NCBI GenBank assembly: GCA_016287815.1
Contig: JAEEWW010000007.1
Span: forward strand, 1-64,000
DNA: 64,000 bases
Direction: 5' to 3'
From: Treponema sp.
GTDB lineage: Bacteria > Spirochaetota > Spirochaetia > Treponematales > Treponemataceae
Part shown: positions 26,547 to 36,101 of the stretch, in pieces
How positions within the stretch are numbered: position 1 is the stretch's first letter
Layout of the letters: every line of letters begins with the position of its first letter
The notes under the pieces: model-generated
Database searches by the model: none
What the model was told of the DNA's origin: nothing
What the model saw: the letters and a program-made list of their open reading frames with translations, nothing else
Position numbers and translations under genes: made by a program

Positions 26547-27152
26547 TTAGAGCTTAATCTGATAGCCTACGCCCAATGTAAGAGAGCGGAGTGTTGCAAT
26601 TTTATCACCGTCTTCATTCTTGAGAGGTGTTACACCAAAGTTGTAGCGGAGGTCTCCAACAAGAGCGCCGTTACCCATTTTGTATGCAACTTCTGTACCA
26701 AGTACGATGTCGAAAATAAATGGTTTTACTTTTGTGTCACCACTGAAATCACCAGAAAGTTTAGCTTTTCCAATAACATAGCCGAACTGTGGACCTGCAA
26801 ATGGGGATACTGTAAGAGCGTCGCTTACTTCGATGTCATAAGTAATAAGAGCTGCAAGATCAAGAACATTTACAGTTGATGTGTATTTTGCATCAAAATT
26901 ATCAACTTTCATTGCGCTTTTTACAACGTTGAATCCGAGTTCCGGCTGTACAGAAATGTTTTCTGCAACCGGGATTTTTGTAAAACCAGTAATGCCATAA
27001 TTCAGTGATTTAGCAAGTTCAAGTTTTTCATCACCGTAGAGTTTTGTTCCGATTCCAAAACCAAAGTTACCACGACCACCAACTGTAATTTCAGCTGTTG
27101 CCAAAGATACTGCTGCAATTGCTGTTACAACCAAAGTAATAATTTTTTTCAT
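26547..27152 (-). CDS. Small outer-membrane beta-barrel protein
   Basis: 201 residues with a signal peptide (MKKIITLVVTAIAAVSLATAE). The mature part consists of alternating polar and hydrophobic strand segments with Gly and aromatic residues (ITVGGRGNFGFGIGTKLYG, LTVSPFAGPQFGYVIGK, SLTLGVGYQIKL), the pattern of an eight-stranded OmpA- or OmpW-like barrel. The ATG has AGGAG upstream and a promoter lies further back. It is monocistronic with its own terminator. The function is unknown. Confidence 0.75.
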   Translation of the reverse strand: MKKIITLVVTAIAAVSLATAEITVGGRGNFGFGIGTKLYGDEKLELAKSLNYGITGFTKIPVAENISVQPELGFNVVKSAMKVDNFDAKYTSTVNVLDLAALITYDIEVSDALTVSPFAGPQFGYVIGKAKLSGDFSGDTKVKPFIFDIVLGTEVAYKMGNGALVGDLRYNFGVTPLKNEDGDKIATLRSLTLGVGYQIKL

Positions 27153-27196
27153 TGTTTTTCTCCTTTAACATTTTCATGTAGTTGATATGTGACCAA

Positions 27197-27225
27197 AATA
27201 TACGGCTAGTTTTTAGTAAGCACAA
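27197..27225 (-). promoter_or_regulatory. Promoter of the small barrel gene
   Basis: Minus strand TTGTGC, 17-base spacer, TATATT. The leader of about 38 bases contains the AGGAG site. Confidence 0.5.
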
Positions 27226-27322
27226 TTCATAAAAAGGCAAGATGCATTTTCGGCATGGTAAAATGCACAAAAATAGATAAAATCTGCAAAAAAACTCTGT
27301 ATAGTGTATAATTAAACGGATA

Positions 27323-27760
27323 ATGAAAATTACGATTTTAGATGCAGAACCTGATGAAGAAGATGAAATTATCGTCAAGTGTCATTATATTGACGAAAAT
27401 CTTTCTCATATAATTCATCAATTGAAAAATGGAAGCTCCAAAATGAATTTTACAAAGGACGGAAAAATCGTTCTTGTAGAAAAGTCAGAGATTCTATACT
27501 TTGAGTCAGTTGATGACCGGTGCTTTGCTTATACGGCACAGGAAGTTTACGAAACAAAATTAAAGCTTTATATGATCGAAGAAGAAGTTCCTGCTGCCAG
27601 GTTTTTCAGGGCTAATAAGGCGATGATTGTAAATATAAGCAAAATTGAAAGTCTTTCTCCGGCTTTTGGAGGAAGATTTGAAGCTGTCTTAAAAAACGGA
27701 TATAAGGTTATAGTTTCCAGAGCGTATGTACCAAAATTAAAAGAAATTCTTGGGTTGTAG
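27323..27760 (+). CDS. LytTR-domain DNA-binding regulator
   Basis: 145 residues with no receiver domain. The C-terminal 95 residues match the LytTR fold: GKIVLVEKSEILYFESVDDRCFAYT, then FFRANKAMIVNISKIESLSPAFGGRFEAVLKNGYKVIVSRAYVPKLKEIL. Such stand-alone LytTR proteins usually repress themselves and a partner membrane protein. The next gene is a four-helix protein of the DUF3021 type, the usual partner. A TATAAT ends ten bases before the ATG, so the leader would be only about four bases. Confidence 0.88.
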   Translation: MKITILDAEPDEEDEIIVKCHYIDENLSHIIHQLKNGSSKMNFTKDGKIVLVEKSEILYFESVDDRCFAYTAQEVYETKLKLYMIEEEVPAARFFRANKAMIVNISKIESLSPAFGGRFEAVLKNGYKVIVSRAYVPKLKEILGL

Positions 27761-27811
27761 GACGACAGAAGGGTTTTCAGAACCTATATAAAGAAATTTT
27801 TAGAGGATTTT

Positions 27812-28243
27812 ATGAGAGAGAAGTTTAATACAATGATTGTAATGTTTACAAGATTTTCTACAGCCATATTTCTGATTGATTCGCTTGTTCTTCTGGCTTT
27901 TAAAGGAAAAGAAGCAAAACTTTTTGCAACAGACATACTTGCTATTCTTGCATTGGCTCTTGCGTGTGCTGTTATATATACACTGCTTTTAACTGACAAA
28001 GATTTTTCTAAAAAGAAAATGTTTTTAATGCAGTTTTTATGTTTTGTAATTATAGATGTTCTGGTTCTTACAACAGGATTCTTTTTAAACTGGTATTCAT
28101 TCTGTTATATAGGTTCATTCTTTGCCTTTGAAAGCGTTATAATCGTTGTGTGCTTTGTAACTATAGCTTATTCATATAAAATCGATTCGTCTACTGCAAA
28201 AAAAATGAACGAAAAGCTTAAATCACTGGAAAAAGTAGTGTAG
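27812..28243 (+). CDS. Four-helix membrane protein, DUF3021-like
   Basis: 143 residues with four predicted membrane helices (about 10-30, 42-62, 72-92 and 98-122) and a lysine-rich tail. Its place 51 bases after a stand-alone LytTR gene is the standard arrangement for DUF3021 proteins, which are thought to modulate the partner regulator. GAGG lies upstream of the ATG. Confidence 0.65.
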   Translation: MREKFNTMIVMFTRFSTAIFLIDSLVLLAFKGKEAKLFATDILAILALALACAVIYTLLLTDKDFSKKKMFLMQFLCFVIIDVLVLTTGFFLNWYSFCYIGSFFAFESVIIVVCFVTIAYSYKIDSSTAKKMNEKLKSLEKVV

Positions 28244-28265
28244 TTTTTGCTAAAATAATCAGGTT

Positions 28266-29243
28266 ATGGTTTTATTTTTAAATTTTCTTATTCTTGCCAT
28301 AGGTTTTTTCGCACTTGTAAAAGGTGCAGACTGGTTTGTAGACAGTGCCGCAGGAATTGCCGGTAAACTTGGTGTTCCACAGCTTATAATCGGTTTAACT
28401 ATTGTTGCCATGGGCACAAGTGCTCCGGAAACTGCTGTCAGTTTAACGGCTTCATTAAAAAACAGTGCTGATCTTGCAGTGGGTAATGTACTTGGAAGCA
28501 ATATAATTAATATTTTACTTTTACTTGGAATCACTTCTATAATCTGTCCTCTTCTGGTAAGAAAAAGTACGCTGAAATTTGAAATGCCGTTTGTAATCTT
28601 AATTTCTGTTATTCTTATGGCGATTGGAATTGAGTTCAGTTTTTCAAATGGACTTGCGATTTCAGACGGAGCTTTAACCCGGATTGACGGTGTTATTTTA
28701 ATTGCATTGTTTTTAATGTATCTGGCATATCTTTTTTACATGGCAAAGCATGGTCTTGCAGATGATGAAGAAATTTCAATCGATAAATCTAAGTCGTATT
28801 TACATCTTGTTATTGTTTTACTTTACGGACTTGGAATGGTTATCGGCGGAAGTAATTTAACAATCCGCGGTGCTTCAAAAATTGCAGAATTCTGGGGAGT
28901 TCCAGAGCGGATAATAGGTTTAACGGTTGTTGCCTTTGGAACTTCGCTTCCGGAACTTGTAACATGTATTGTTGCAGCATTAAAGAAAAATGCTGACATA
29001 GCAATCGGAAACATTGTTGGAAGCAACATTTTTAATATTCTGTTTGTACTGGGAATTTCGTCTCTTGTTACAAAAATACCTTATCAGGCATCGTTTATGA
29101 TGGACAGTATAATTGCCATTTTATCTGCCGCAGTACTGTTAGCGTGTGTTGCCTTTAACAAAAAGCACGTTCTGGCACGTTTTTCAGGCATTCTGATGCT
29201 TGTTCTATATGCGGTGTATTTTGTACATCTGGTTCGTTCGTAA
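28266..29243 (+). CDS. Calcium/sodium antiporter-like CaCA transporter
   Basis: 325 residues with ten or so membrane helices arranged as an inverted repeat. Each half holds the alpha-repeat signature: GTSAPETAVSLTASLKNSADLAVGNVLGSN and GTSLPELVTCIVAALKKNADIAIGNIVGSN. These motifs bind cations in Na+/Ca2+ exchangers of the YrbG type. The ion actually moved cannot be read from sequence. A TAAAAT lies nine bases before the ATG, so the gene probably has its own near-leaderless start although it is only 22 bases after the DUF3021-like gene. Confidence 0.9.
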   Translation: MVLFLNFLILAIGFFALVKGADWFVDSAAGIAGKLGVPQLIIGLTIVAMGTSAPETAVSLTASLKNSADLAVGNVLGSNIINILLLLGITSIICPLLVRKSTLKFEMPFVILISVILMAIGIEFSFSNGLAISDGALTRIDGVILIALFLMYLAYLFYMAKHGLADDEEISIDKSKSYLHLVIVLLYGLGMVIGGSNLTIRGASKIAEFWGVPERIIGLTVVAFGTSLPELVTCIVAALKKNADIAIGNIVGSNIFNILFVLGISSLVTKIPYQASFMMDSIIAILSAAVLLACVAFNKKHVLARFSGILMLVLYAVYFVHLVRS

Positions 29244-29280
29244 GTTTTTATAGTTGCTTTGCGCCTAAGCGTATGGCAGA

Positions 29281-30582
29281 TTACTTATCCAGGATTGTTA
29301 TTTCTACGCGCCTGTTGCGTTTTTTGCCTTCTTCCGTGCTGTTGGGCGCAATCGGTCGTTCAGCACCTAAGCCTTGAGTAAAAATATGATAAGTATCTTT
29401 TACTCCGAGTTTTAAAAGATAGTCTGCTACCGATTGCGCCCTTTCGTTGGAAAGTTTCGCACGGCTTGCTTTAGTTCCTGCAAGGGCAGTGTGGCCTGTA
29501 ATAAGCAAATCATTATTCGGGTATTTTTTAAGGATTTCTGCAATCTTATTAAGCTTTAACTTTTCGCTGTCTTCAAGAATTGCGGAATCCGGCTTGAACT
29601 GAATGTTTTCTACACTGATTGTAAGGCCTTTTTCGTCTTTTGTTACCTGTACGTCAGCAAGCTCAAGTTTTTCAATTTGTGCCTGAACACTTTCCAAGTC
29701 ATCGGCGGCTCTTGTAAATTGGGTGATTTCTGCTTCTGTTGTTCCGCGGAATTTATAAACATCGCCTTGAGAAGTTACAATCGTTATACGGAAGTTTTCT
29801 ATATAGTGGTCAATCGCTCCTCTTTCATAATCCCAGTAAAGAGTCTGCTGAGAATAGCCTGCGGTTGTTGCAGGATAAACAGAATAAAGAAGATTCGGAT
29901 TTTCTGGTGTCGGACTGTCAAAGAAAAGGTTGTATGTTACTGTAAAGACGTCAAATTTCTTTCCGTTTGAATCAGTTTCTTCACCTTTGTAGCTGTAAAC
30001 AGCTGTAAAAGGTACGGTCACAGGCTGTTTTATATTAAATGTTTTTCTTAAATCGTGGGCTTCATAGCCGCTTTCTGTCCAGCTGTCACCTTTTTTTATA
30101 GGATTTTTAGGAAAAATCGGCATGTCGCGGATAACCGGCATGAAATACTGGTGGTCAATCGTAAATTTTCCCTGTTTGTCGCGCTCGTAAACACTGTCAT
30201 ATTCTTCGTTCCAGGTAAGGCGTGCACCTGTTCTCGAACCGGTGGAATTATCAGTTGTCATAAAATTTGCTTCGTGGATTCCATTACCAGCGCCAGTAAC
30301 GTCTTTTATGTGGATGCTTACGCGGCTTACAATTTCTGAATTATGGTCAACGACATTGTTTACAGAAACTTCTTCCCGAACTTTTGAAAGAATTCTGTAG
30401 CGGTCGTCTTTTTTATATTTGAATTCAAATAATTTTTCATCGTCCGGCTTATTCTGACCGGCTTGTTTGTCCTGAGTGACCTGTCTGTTCAATCTTTCCT
30501 GTGCAAAAACAGAATTTGATGCTGTATATAAAAATGCCAGTGTCAGGAAAAAAGATATGAATAGTTTGCCTGCTGTTTTCAT
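29281..30582 (-). CDS. OmpA-family outer-membrane/periplasmic protein
   Basis: 433 residues. There is a signal peptide (FISFFLTLAFLYTASNSVFAQ). A large N-terminal domain of unknown type covers about 30-300. The C-terminal OmpA domain (about 320-433) includes VENIQFKPDSAILEDSEKLKLNKIAEIL, the ITGHTALAGTKASRAKLSNERAQSVADYL core and NRRVEITIL. The OmpA domain binds peptidoglycan non-covalently, so the protein tethers an envelope component to the wall. The ATG has GGAG upstream. It converges on the CaCA gene and is divergent from the nuclease-like gene. Confidence 0.88.
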   Translation of the reverse strand: MKTAGKLFISFFLTLAFLYTASNSVFAQERLNRQVTQDKQAGQNKPDDEKLFEFKYKKDDRYRILSKVREEVSVNNVVDHNSEIVSRVSIHIKDVTGAGNGIHEANFMTTDNSTGSRTGARLTWNEEYDSVYERDKQGKFTIDHQYFMPVIRDMPIFPKNPIKKGDSWTESGYEAHDLRKTFNIKQPVTVPFTAVYSYKGEETDSNGKKFDVFTVTYNLFFDSPTPENPNLLYSVYPATTAGYSQQTLYWDYERGAIDHYIENFRITIVTSQGDVYKFRGTTEAEITQFTRAADDLESVQAQIEKLELADVQVTKDEKGLTISVENIQFKPDSAILEDSEKLKLNKIAEILKKYPNNDLLITGHTALAGTKASRAKLSNERAQSVADYLLKLGVKDTYHIFTQGLGAERPIAPNSTEEGKKRNRRVEITILDK

Positions 30583-30633
30583 AAAGAACTCCGCATTGAT
30601 TATCGGCAGGTTTCAGCTATATTATTAGATGAT

Positions 30634-31131
30634 ATGCTTTTTCAAAATTTTTCATTTTTTATGGCGAATTTTTTTAGTCAGATTTCCAATAAAATAAGAA
30701 CGTCCCCTTTTTTTGCATCATGTATTTTATTTTTAATTCTGATTTTTATTGTTTTGCTTTGCTTTGTGTTTTTTATGCTTGGCAAAAAATTCGGTACGAT
30801 TGAATTAAAAAGTAAGTTTGACAGTCTTTTAAAAGAAGGACGAAAAGATGCGGTAAAGCGTTCAAGAGCCGTTTTAAGCGGACAGATGGCAGAACAGATT
30901 GCGCCTTTTTTAAATGGATTTCCGTGTAATCCTTCTGATGTGCGCTTTGTAGGAAAACCGTTGGATTTTATAGGATTTCCAGGTGCGGGCGATGGTAGTG
31001 GAATAAAAGAAATTTTATTTATAGAAGTTAAAACCGGGAATTCTGCACTTTCTGCAAGGGAAAAAGAAATAAAAGAAGCTGTTGAAGCAGGAAGAGTGCG
31101 CTATGTGGAATATAATCCGGAAATAGAATAA
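30634..31131 (+). CDS. Membrane-anchored protein related to archaeal Holliday-junction resolvase
   Basis: 165 residues. One membrane helix (about 27-50, FFASCILFLILIFIVLLCFVFFMLG) is followed by a basic helix and a C-terminal nuclease-like fold with FVGKPLDFIGFPGAGDGSGIKEILFIEVKTGNSALSAREKEI. The D...EVK pattern is the PD-(D/E)xK catalytic core of the Endonuc_Holl family. Whether it cuts DNA is unproven. A TATTAT element lies eight bases before the ATG, giving another near-leaderless start. Confidence 0.75.
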   Translation: MLFQNFSFFMANFFSQISNKIRTSPFFASCILFLILIFIVLLCFVFFMLGKKFGTIELKSKFDSLLKEGRKDAVKRSRAVLSGQMAEQIAPFLNGFPCNPSDVRFVGKPLDFIGFPGAGDGSGIKEILFIEVKTGNSALSAREKEIKEAVEAGRVRYVEYNPEIE

Positions 31132-31137
31132 AAAAGC

Positions 31138-31283
31138 AACGGGGCTGTCCCAAAAGTATGTAGTGTAGTGTCATTCTGAACCTGATTCAGAATCTCCGCA
31201 CCAGATATATAGGAGATGCTGAAATATTCGCAGCGTAGCTTCTAGCGAATTCAGCATGACATAAGTTCTTAGACAGTCCCGTT
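31138..31283. repeat. MITE-like or REP-like intergenic element
   Basis: 146 bases bounded by 12-base inverted ends (AACGGGGCTGTC and GACAGTCCCGTT, one G-T mismatch that pairs as RNA). Inside are further hairpins: ATTCTGAA/TTCAGAAT, ATCTCC/GGAGAT and TTCGC/GCGAA. It has no coding content and sits between two converging genes, where it could also end transcription. Confidence 0.65.
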
Positions 31284-31319
31284 AAATATCCGTTAAGGAA
31301 ATTGCCTTAGCTTTAAGCT

Positions 31320-32384
31320 TTAGTTAGCTGAAAAGCGGATTTCCTGCCAGATATTGTTGTATTTTTCAAGGCCATCGCCTATATCGTTTTTAAGTTCGCA
31401 GTTATCCATTTCTTCTGCCTTGTACATTGGAACGGTTTTTCTGAATTTTTCTGCTTCTGTATTAACATATCCCGGGAATCTGAAAGCATCCAGGAATTCT
31501 GCATAGTTTTCAGGCTTGTGAATAAAGTTAATGAACTTCATTGCAAGGTCATAGTGTTTTGCATCCTTTAAGATAACCATTGAATCAATGTACATTGGAC
31601 CGCCTTCTTTTGGAATAAAGAAGTCAATCATTTCTTCCTGCTTATCTTCCGGAACTTCTCCATAAACTACTTCTGCATAACCCTGACAAACCCAGAAGTC
31701 TCCTGATGCAAATGACTTACCAAAACCTTCTGCGTCAAATTTTACAAGGTTTGGACGCCAAGATTTGTTGATAAGATTTTTTGCATTTTCAAGGTCAGCT
31801 GTGTCAACTGTATTTACAGATTTTCCCAAAAGAACAAGGGCATCACCAATAACTTCCCTCATGTCATCCATCATAGCCATGTGGTCTTTTAAATCTGTGC
31901 GGCTAAAAATATTCCAGCTTTTTTCGTAATCCTTTACCTTGAGTTTGTTTACTGCAACGCCTGCAGCTCCCATATAATATGGAACACTGTATTTCATTGA
32001 CGGGTCATAAGTTACTTTTTTCAACAGGTTTGGATTAATATATTTTGCATTCGGGAACTGATTCATATCAATTTCCTTTAACATTCCCTGTTTAATCATG
32101 ATTGAAGTGTAATCCTGTGACGGGAATGTAATATCATAACCTGTAGCACCTGCTTTAAGTTTTGCATACATAACTTCATTTGAATCGAAGGTGTCAACTT
32201 TTACTGTAACGCCGTATTCTTTTTCAAAATTGCGCAATACGGAATCTGGTGTGTAGTAAGTCCAGTTGAAAAGGTAAAGTGTATTACCGGCTACTTTACC
32301 GCTGTCTTTTTTTGAGCAGGAAATCATAGATAATGCAGAACCTGCAAGAACTGCAACCATAAAACATTTAAAAACTTTTGTCAT
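31320..32384 (-). CDS. potD: Spermidine/putrescine-binding lipoprotein
   Basis: 354 residues. The lipoprotein signal ends at LSMISC (lipid-modified Cys23). The mature protein has the family opening NTLYLFNWTYYTPDSVLRNFEKEYGVTVKVDTFDSNE and the YDITFPSQDYTSIMIKQGM region of PotD/PotF-type binding proteins. It captures polyamines outside the inner membrane and hands them to PotBC. The ATG at 32384, not the track start, has AGGAGA upstream. It lies eight bases after potC, the last gene of the operon. Confidence 0.92.
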   Translation of the reverse strand: MTKVFKCFMVAVLAGSALSMISCSKKDSGKVAGNTLYLFNWTYYTPDSVLRNFEKEYGVTVKVDTFDSNEVMYAKLKAGATGYDITFPSQDYTSIMIKQGMLKEIDMNQFPNAKYINPNLLKKVTYDPSMKYSVPYYMGAAGVAVNKLKVKDYEKSWNIFSRTDLKDHMAMMDDMREVIGDALVLLGKSVNTVDTADLENAKNLINKSWRPNLVKFDAEGFGKSFASGDFWVCQGYAEVVYGEVPEDKQEEMIDFFIPKEGGPMYIDSMVILKDAKHYDLAMKFINFIHKPENYAEFLDAFRFPGYVNTEAEKFRKTVPMYKAEEMDNCELKNDIGDGLEKYNNIWQEIRFSAN

Positions 32385-32392
32385 ATCTTCTC

Positions 32393-33271
32393 CTAATGAC
32401 TTGAAGCAATAGTTTTTAAGCCTCCCCTCAAGAAGAAGGCGATTATACAAGTTATAAAAATCATTACGAATGATAACGCATTTATTACCGGTGAAACACC
32501 AAAACGTATCATTGAATAAACGTACAGCGGAAGTGTAGTAGAGCCCGGACCTGAAACAAAGAATGTGATTACAAAGTCTTCCAGTGACATTGTAATTGCC
32601 ATTAAAAATCCTGAAAGAATTCCCGGCATTATGGAAGGAACAACAACCTTTGTCATTGTCTGCAATTCAGTTGCGCCAAGGTCATGTGCAGCTTCTATAA
32701 TTGAAAAATCAAATTCATCAAGGCGCGCAGAAACCATAAGGTAAACAAATGGCAGACAGAATGTTGTATGTGCTACAAAAATTGTAAAAAGGCCGAGCGG
32801 CATTTTTATTCCGCTGAAGAAAATCAACATTGAAATACCAATAATAACTTCCGGCAGAACCATAGGCAAAAAGCTGATTGTCTGGATAAAAGATTTTCCT
32901 CTGAACTTGTACCAGCTTATTCCAAGGGTTGCCATTGTACCAAGGATTGTAGAAACGATTCCTGCTGTAAATGCAACAATAAAGCTGTTAAGAACGGCCG
33001 CCCATAAATCATTTGATTCAAAAAGCAGTTTTTTGTACCAGATTAAAGAAAGGTTTGTAAACTGACCGCCTTTGCTTTCGTTAAATGAATAGGCAACTAT
33101 TACAAACAGAGGAATAAACAAAAACAGCAGCGTAAAAAACAATACTATTCTTGAAAAAGAAAACTTTGGAACCCTTCTTTTCCAGGCTTTTCTTGCGTGG
33201 CGAGAAGATTCGTTAGATTTTGCTTTATGAGAAAGTCTGTTTGCGATGGCGGCATAAAAATTTAATTTCAT
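32393..33271 (-). CDS. potC: Polyamine ABC transporter permease
   Basis: 292 residues, about six membrane helices. The EAA-loop signature is IIEAAHDLGATELQTMTKVVVPSIMPGILSG, which contacts the ATPase. The start overlaps the potB stop by four bases (ATGA). Confidence 0.92.
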   Translation of the reverse strand: MKLNFYAAIANRLSHKAKSNESSRHARKAWKRRVPKFSFSRIVLFFTLLFLFIPLFVIVAYSFNESKGGQFTNLSLIWYKKLLFESNDLWAAVLNSFIVAFTAGIVSTILGTMATLGISWYKFRGKSFIQTISFLPMVLPEVIIGISMLIFFSGIKMPLGLFTIFVAHTTFCLPFVYLMVSARLDEFDFSIIEAAHDLGATELQTMTKVVVPSIMPGILSGFLMAITMSLEDFVITFFVSGPGSTTLPLYVYSMIRFGVSPVINALSFVMIFITCIIAFFLRGGLKTIASSH

Positions 33272-34212
33272 TTTGCGCCCCCGGAATTGCCTGCCAATGC
33301 ATTTTTAGAAAGATTTGCTTCTTTCTTGCTTGCCATCATCATCCAAAGAACTCCGGCTGTACTTACAAGCGTTAAAACCATACTGAAAGCCGATGCGAGC
33401 GGCCAGTTACGTGTTTTTTGTACCTGATCTACTATGATGTTTCCTATCATGTAGGAATCTTTTCCGCCGACTAAAAGAGGAACTGTATATGCGCCAAAAA
33501 TCGGAATAAATGTAAATACTATTCCGGTTGAAATTCCGCTTTTTATGTTAGGCAGAAGAACTTTTATAATAGCCTGAAATTTACTTGCACCCAAATCCTG
33601 AGCGGCTTCAAGCAAAGAAAAATCAAACCTGTCCACTGCGGTAAAAATCGGAAGAATTGCATATGGAATGTACATGTAAACTGAAACTAAGATAACGGCT
33701 TTTCCTGTATAGAGAAGCTTTACATAATCCTTTGTAAGTCCTAAAGCTTTTAAAAGCTGATTTAAAAATCCGTCATTATTCAGAATTGTCATCCATGCAA
33801 AAATTCTTATAAGGGAATTTGTCCAGAAAGGAATTATTACGAGAAACAGAAGAATTGTCTGATATTTGCTTCTTGCCATTGCATAACCGCATGGAAGGGC
33901 AATAAGAATAGTAAAAAGCGTAGAAAGCACAGAAAGTTTTAATGTTCTTATAACAAGAATCGCATAGTTTGGATTAAACATCTGCGCATATGCTTTAAGA
34001 GAAAACTTCCATTCAACTCCGCCGTACAGTCCTTTTTTTAAAAAACTGTACAGAATGATTATGGCAAGTGGAGCTAAAAAGAAAGCGACAAACCATGCTC
34101 CCATTGGCCATGCATAGGCAACTCCCGGATTTGAAAGTCTGCATTTGCTGAGAGAAATCTGTTCTTGCGCCGTTGGTGGTTTTTCTGATTTTGTTTCGTC
34201 TTTTTTGCTCAT
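33268..34212 (-). CDS. potB: Polyamine ABC transporter permease
   Basis: 314 residues with about six membrane helices and the EAA loop LLEAAQDLGASKFQAIIKVLLPNIKSGI. It pairs with PotC to form the channel. I used MSKKDETK at 34212, which overlaps the potA stop by four bases; the longer track ORF would lie inside potA. Confidence 0.92.
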   Translation of the reverse strand: MSKKDETKSEKPPTAQEQISLSKCRLSNPGVAYAWPMGAWFVAFFLAPLAIIILYSFLKKGLYGGVEWKFSLKAYAQMFNPNYAILVIRTLKLSVLSTLFTILIALPCGYAMARSKYQTILLFLVIIPFWTNSLIRIFAWMTILNNDGFLNQLLKALGLTKDYVKLLYTGKAVILVSVYMYIPYAILPIFTAVDRFDFSLLEAAQDLGASKFQAIIKVLLPNIKSGISTGIVFTFIPIFGAYTVPLLVGGKDSYMIGNIIVDQVQKTRNWPLASAFSMVLTLVSTAGVLWMMMASKKEANLSKNALAGNSGGAK

Positions 34213-35402
34213 TTTTCTATATCCTCTACAATATATCCGTCGTCTGCGGACCAGGAAATATAGACAGTGTCCTTCCATTGAATTTCAGGACCGTCATCAA
34301 GATAGTTTGTATGCTGCTTGAAAATTTTAATTACTGCATTGTTTTCAAGACGGACATAGAATTTAGACTGAAAGCCTGAATAAACAGGTTCTTCAACGAT
34401 TCCTTTAAATACGTTTATATCTTTTCTTCCGTGAACATCAGGTGCTTCAGAAGTAATGCGGATCTTTTCCGGACGGATTGTGAAGGCAACTTTTTGTCCA
34501 GGCTTTGTGGCTTCATAATCTGTAACCATCATAAATTTGTCTGAAGCAGCCATTTCCGGTGTGTCTGTCGGCAATGCGGCCTGTTTTCCTAAAGCCGGAA
34601 CTTTTAAGGTTACCATGTATTCCTGATCATTATTTTTTGTTGATTTATATGGAACACACTGTTCAACTTCTGCTTCAAACAGGTTTGTGTCACCTATAAA
34701 TTCTGCAACGAATTGAGTTGCAGGACTTTCGTAAATTTCAAATGGGGTTCCAACCTGCAGTACATGACCGTGATTCATAACTGCAATGCGGTCAGAAACA
34801 GAAAGAGCTTCGCTCTGGTCATGGGTTACATAAATAAATGTAATGCCGATTTTATCGTGCAGGTTATCAAGGTCAATAAGAAGGTTTGCACGCAGTTTTG
34901 CATCAAGAGCAGAAAGCGGTTCGTCCAAAAGAAGAACTTTCGGTTCGTTGATTAATGCTCGCGCAATTGCAACACGCTGTTTCTGTCCTCCAGAAAGCTG
35001 GTTAGGCTTTTTCTGTGCATGTTCATCAAGCTGTACAAGGTGAATGTACTTGCGAACCTTTTCATCAATTTCTGCCTTATCTACCTTTTTTAAACGCAGA
35101 GGAAAAGCAATGTTTTCGTAAACTGTCAGATGAGGGAAAAGTGCATAGGTCTGAAAAACGGTATTTGAATGTCTTTTATCTGGCGGAAACGGAATTACGT
35201 TTGTGTCGTCAAAAAGAACTGCACCGGTATCAGGGTTTTCAAAACCGGCAATAATCCTCAAAAGAGTTGTTTTTCCGCAACCTGAAGGACCAAGAAGAGA
35301 AAAGAATTCACCCGAGTTAATAATAAAATTAATGTCGGATAACGCCTGAAAATCGCCGAAGCGTTTTGAAACATGGTTTATAGAAACCTGACTGCCTTTC
35401 AA
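34209..35402 (-). CDS. potA: Polyamine ABC transporter ATP-binding protein
   Basis: 397 residues. The nucleotide-binding domain has Walker [10 protein letters not shown], signature LSGGQKQR, and Walker [18 protein letters not shown]-type regulatory region follows (about 240-397) and seems to contain an extra segment near [13 protein letters not shown]. It powers polyamine uptake through PotBC. The start codon is TTG at 35402 with AGGAGA at good spacing; no ATG is nearby. It is the first gene of potABCD on the minus strand. Confidence 0.92.
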   Translation of the reverse strand: MKGSQVSINHVSKRFGDFQALSDINFIINSGEFFSLLGPSGCGKTTLLRIIAGFENPDTGAVLFDDTNVIPFPPDKRHSNTVFQTYALFPHLTVYENIAFPLRLKKVDKAEIDEKVRKYIHLVQLDEHAQKKPNQLSGGQKQRVAIARALINEPKVLLLDEPLSALDAKLRANLLIDLDNLHDKIGITFIYVTHDQSEALSVSDRIAVMNHGHVLQVGTPFEIYESPATQFVAEFIGDTNLFEAEVEQCVPYKSTKNNDQEYMVTLKVPALGKQAALPTDTPEMAASDKFMMVTDYEATKPGQKVAFTIRPEKIRITSEAPDVHGRKDINVFKGIVEEPVYSGFQSKFYVRLENNAVIKIFKQHTNYLDDGPEIQWKDTVYISWSADDGYIVEDIEK

Positions 35403-35641
35403 TGACTTCTCCTATAAAATAGAGGTCAAAAATAAGCGCCAATGATAACTTAGCGTAAAGTCTACAATGATGTTATTATGGTCATTTGTCAATACTTTAC
35501 GAAGATTTTTAAAAATTTTTATTCATGGAAATAATGCGGATAAGTCATTGTCACGACCTCACGACAGGAACCTCTTCGAAAGCTTTTTTTTAATTGCGAA
35601 ATATTAATAATGCGGACTCCAGTCTTGTTCGGCATATAATG
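35403..35641. other. Intergenic region between potA and a small membrane-protein gene
   Basis: Non-coding. The minus strand contains a TTGACA at about 35491 that could be the -35 of the pot operon, but no convincing -10 follows at 16-18 bases. I see no repeat or RNA gene here. Confidence 0.4.
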
Positions 35642-35669
35642 TTGACTTGCGTAAAAAATCGAGTAATAT
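35642..35669 (+). promoter_or_regulatory. Promoter of the small membrane-protein gene
   Basis: TTGACT, 16-base spacer, TAATAT. The leader is about 43 bases before the ATG at 35719. Confidence 0.6.
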
Positions 35670-35718
35670 AGAAATATGTGGTTTTAGCCGCTTTAATATT
35701 TTTACAGGCAGGATAAAA

Positions 35719-35952
35719 ATGATTTCTATTATAATAGGTTTATTGTTAATTGCATTTACGGTTTTTGCAGCTCTTCCGTCTTATCTTAACTGGGGAACAG
35801 AAATTATTGCATTTTTAAAAGGCTGTGCACCGGTTCTTGCAGCTTTTATCGGTTTGATTTCGCTTTTTATCGGTGCAGCTGATATTAAAGACAAAAAAGA
35901 GGCTAAAAAAGAAGAGGAAGCAGCCGCTGCCTTGGCTGAAGAAAGTAAATAA
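35719..35952 (+). CDS. Small membrane protein of unknown function
   Basis: 77 residues: two hydrophobic helices (about 1-20 MISIIIGLLLIAFTVFAALP, and 30-52) and a charged tail of alternating Lys, Glu and Ala (KDKKEAKKEEEAAAALAEESK). CAGG lies just upstream of the ATG at 35719, which I prefer to the track start at 35647 because that one is inside the promoter. No family recognised. Confidence 0.65.
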   Translation: MISIIIGLLLIAFTVFAALPSYLNWGTEIIAFLKGCAPVLAAFIGLISLFIGAADIKDKKEAKKEEEAAAALAEESK

Positions 35953-36065
35953 CTGAAAATTCCGGCTGATCGGCAATTTTATGCCTTTAAGCATTTGATA
36001 AATCATCTGCGCGCCGCTTGAATCCGGCATTCTGGCGCGCATCTTAAAGATATTCTTTAACCGTC

Positions 36066-36095
36066 TTGACATATCTAAAGAAATTCATTTATATT
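36066..36095 (+). promoter_or_regulatory. Promoter of rplM-rpsI
   Basis: TTGACA (perfect -35), 18-base spacer, TATATT. The predicted start is near 36102. Confidence 0.7.
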
Positions 36096-36101
36096 TACAT
36101 A

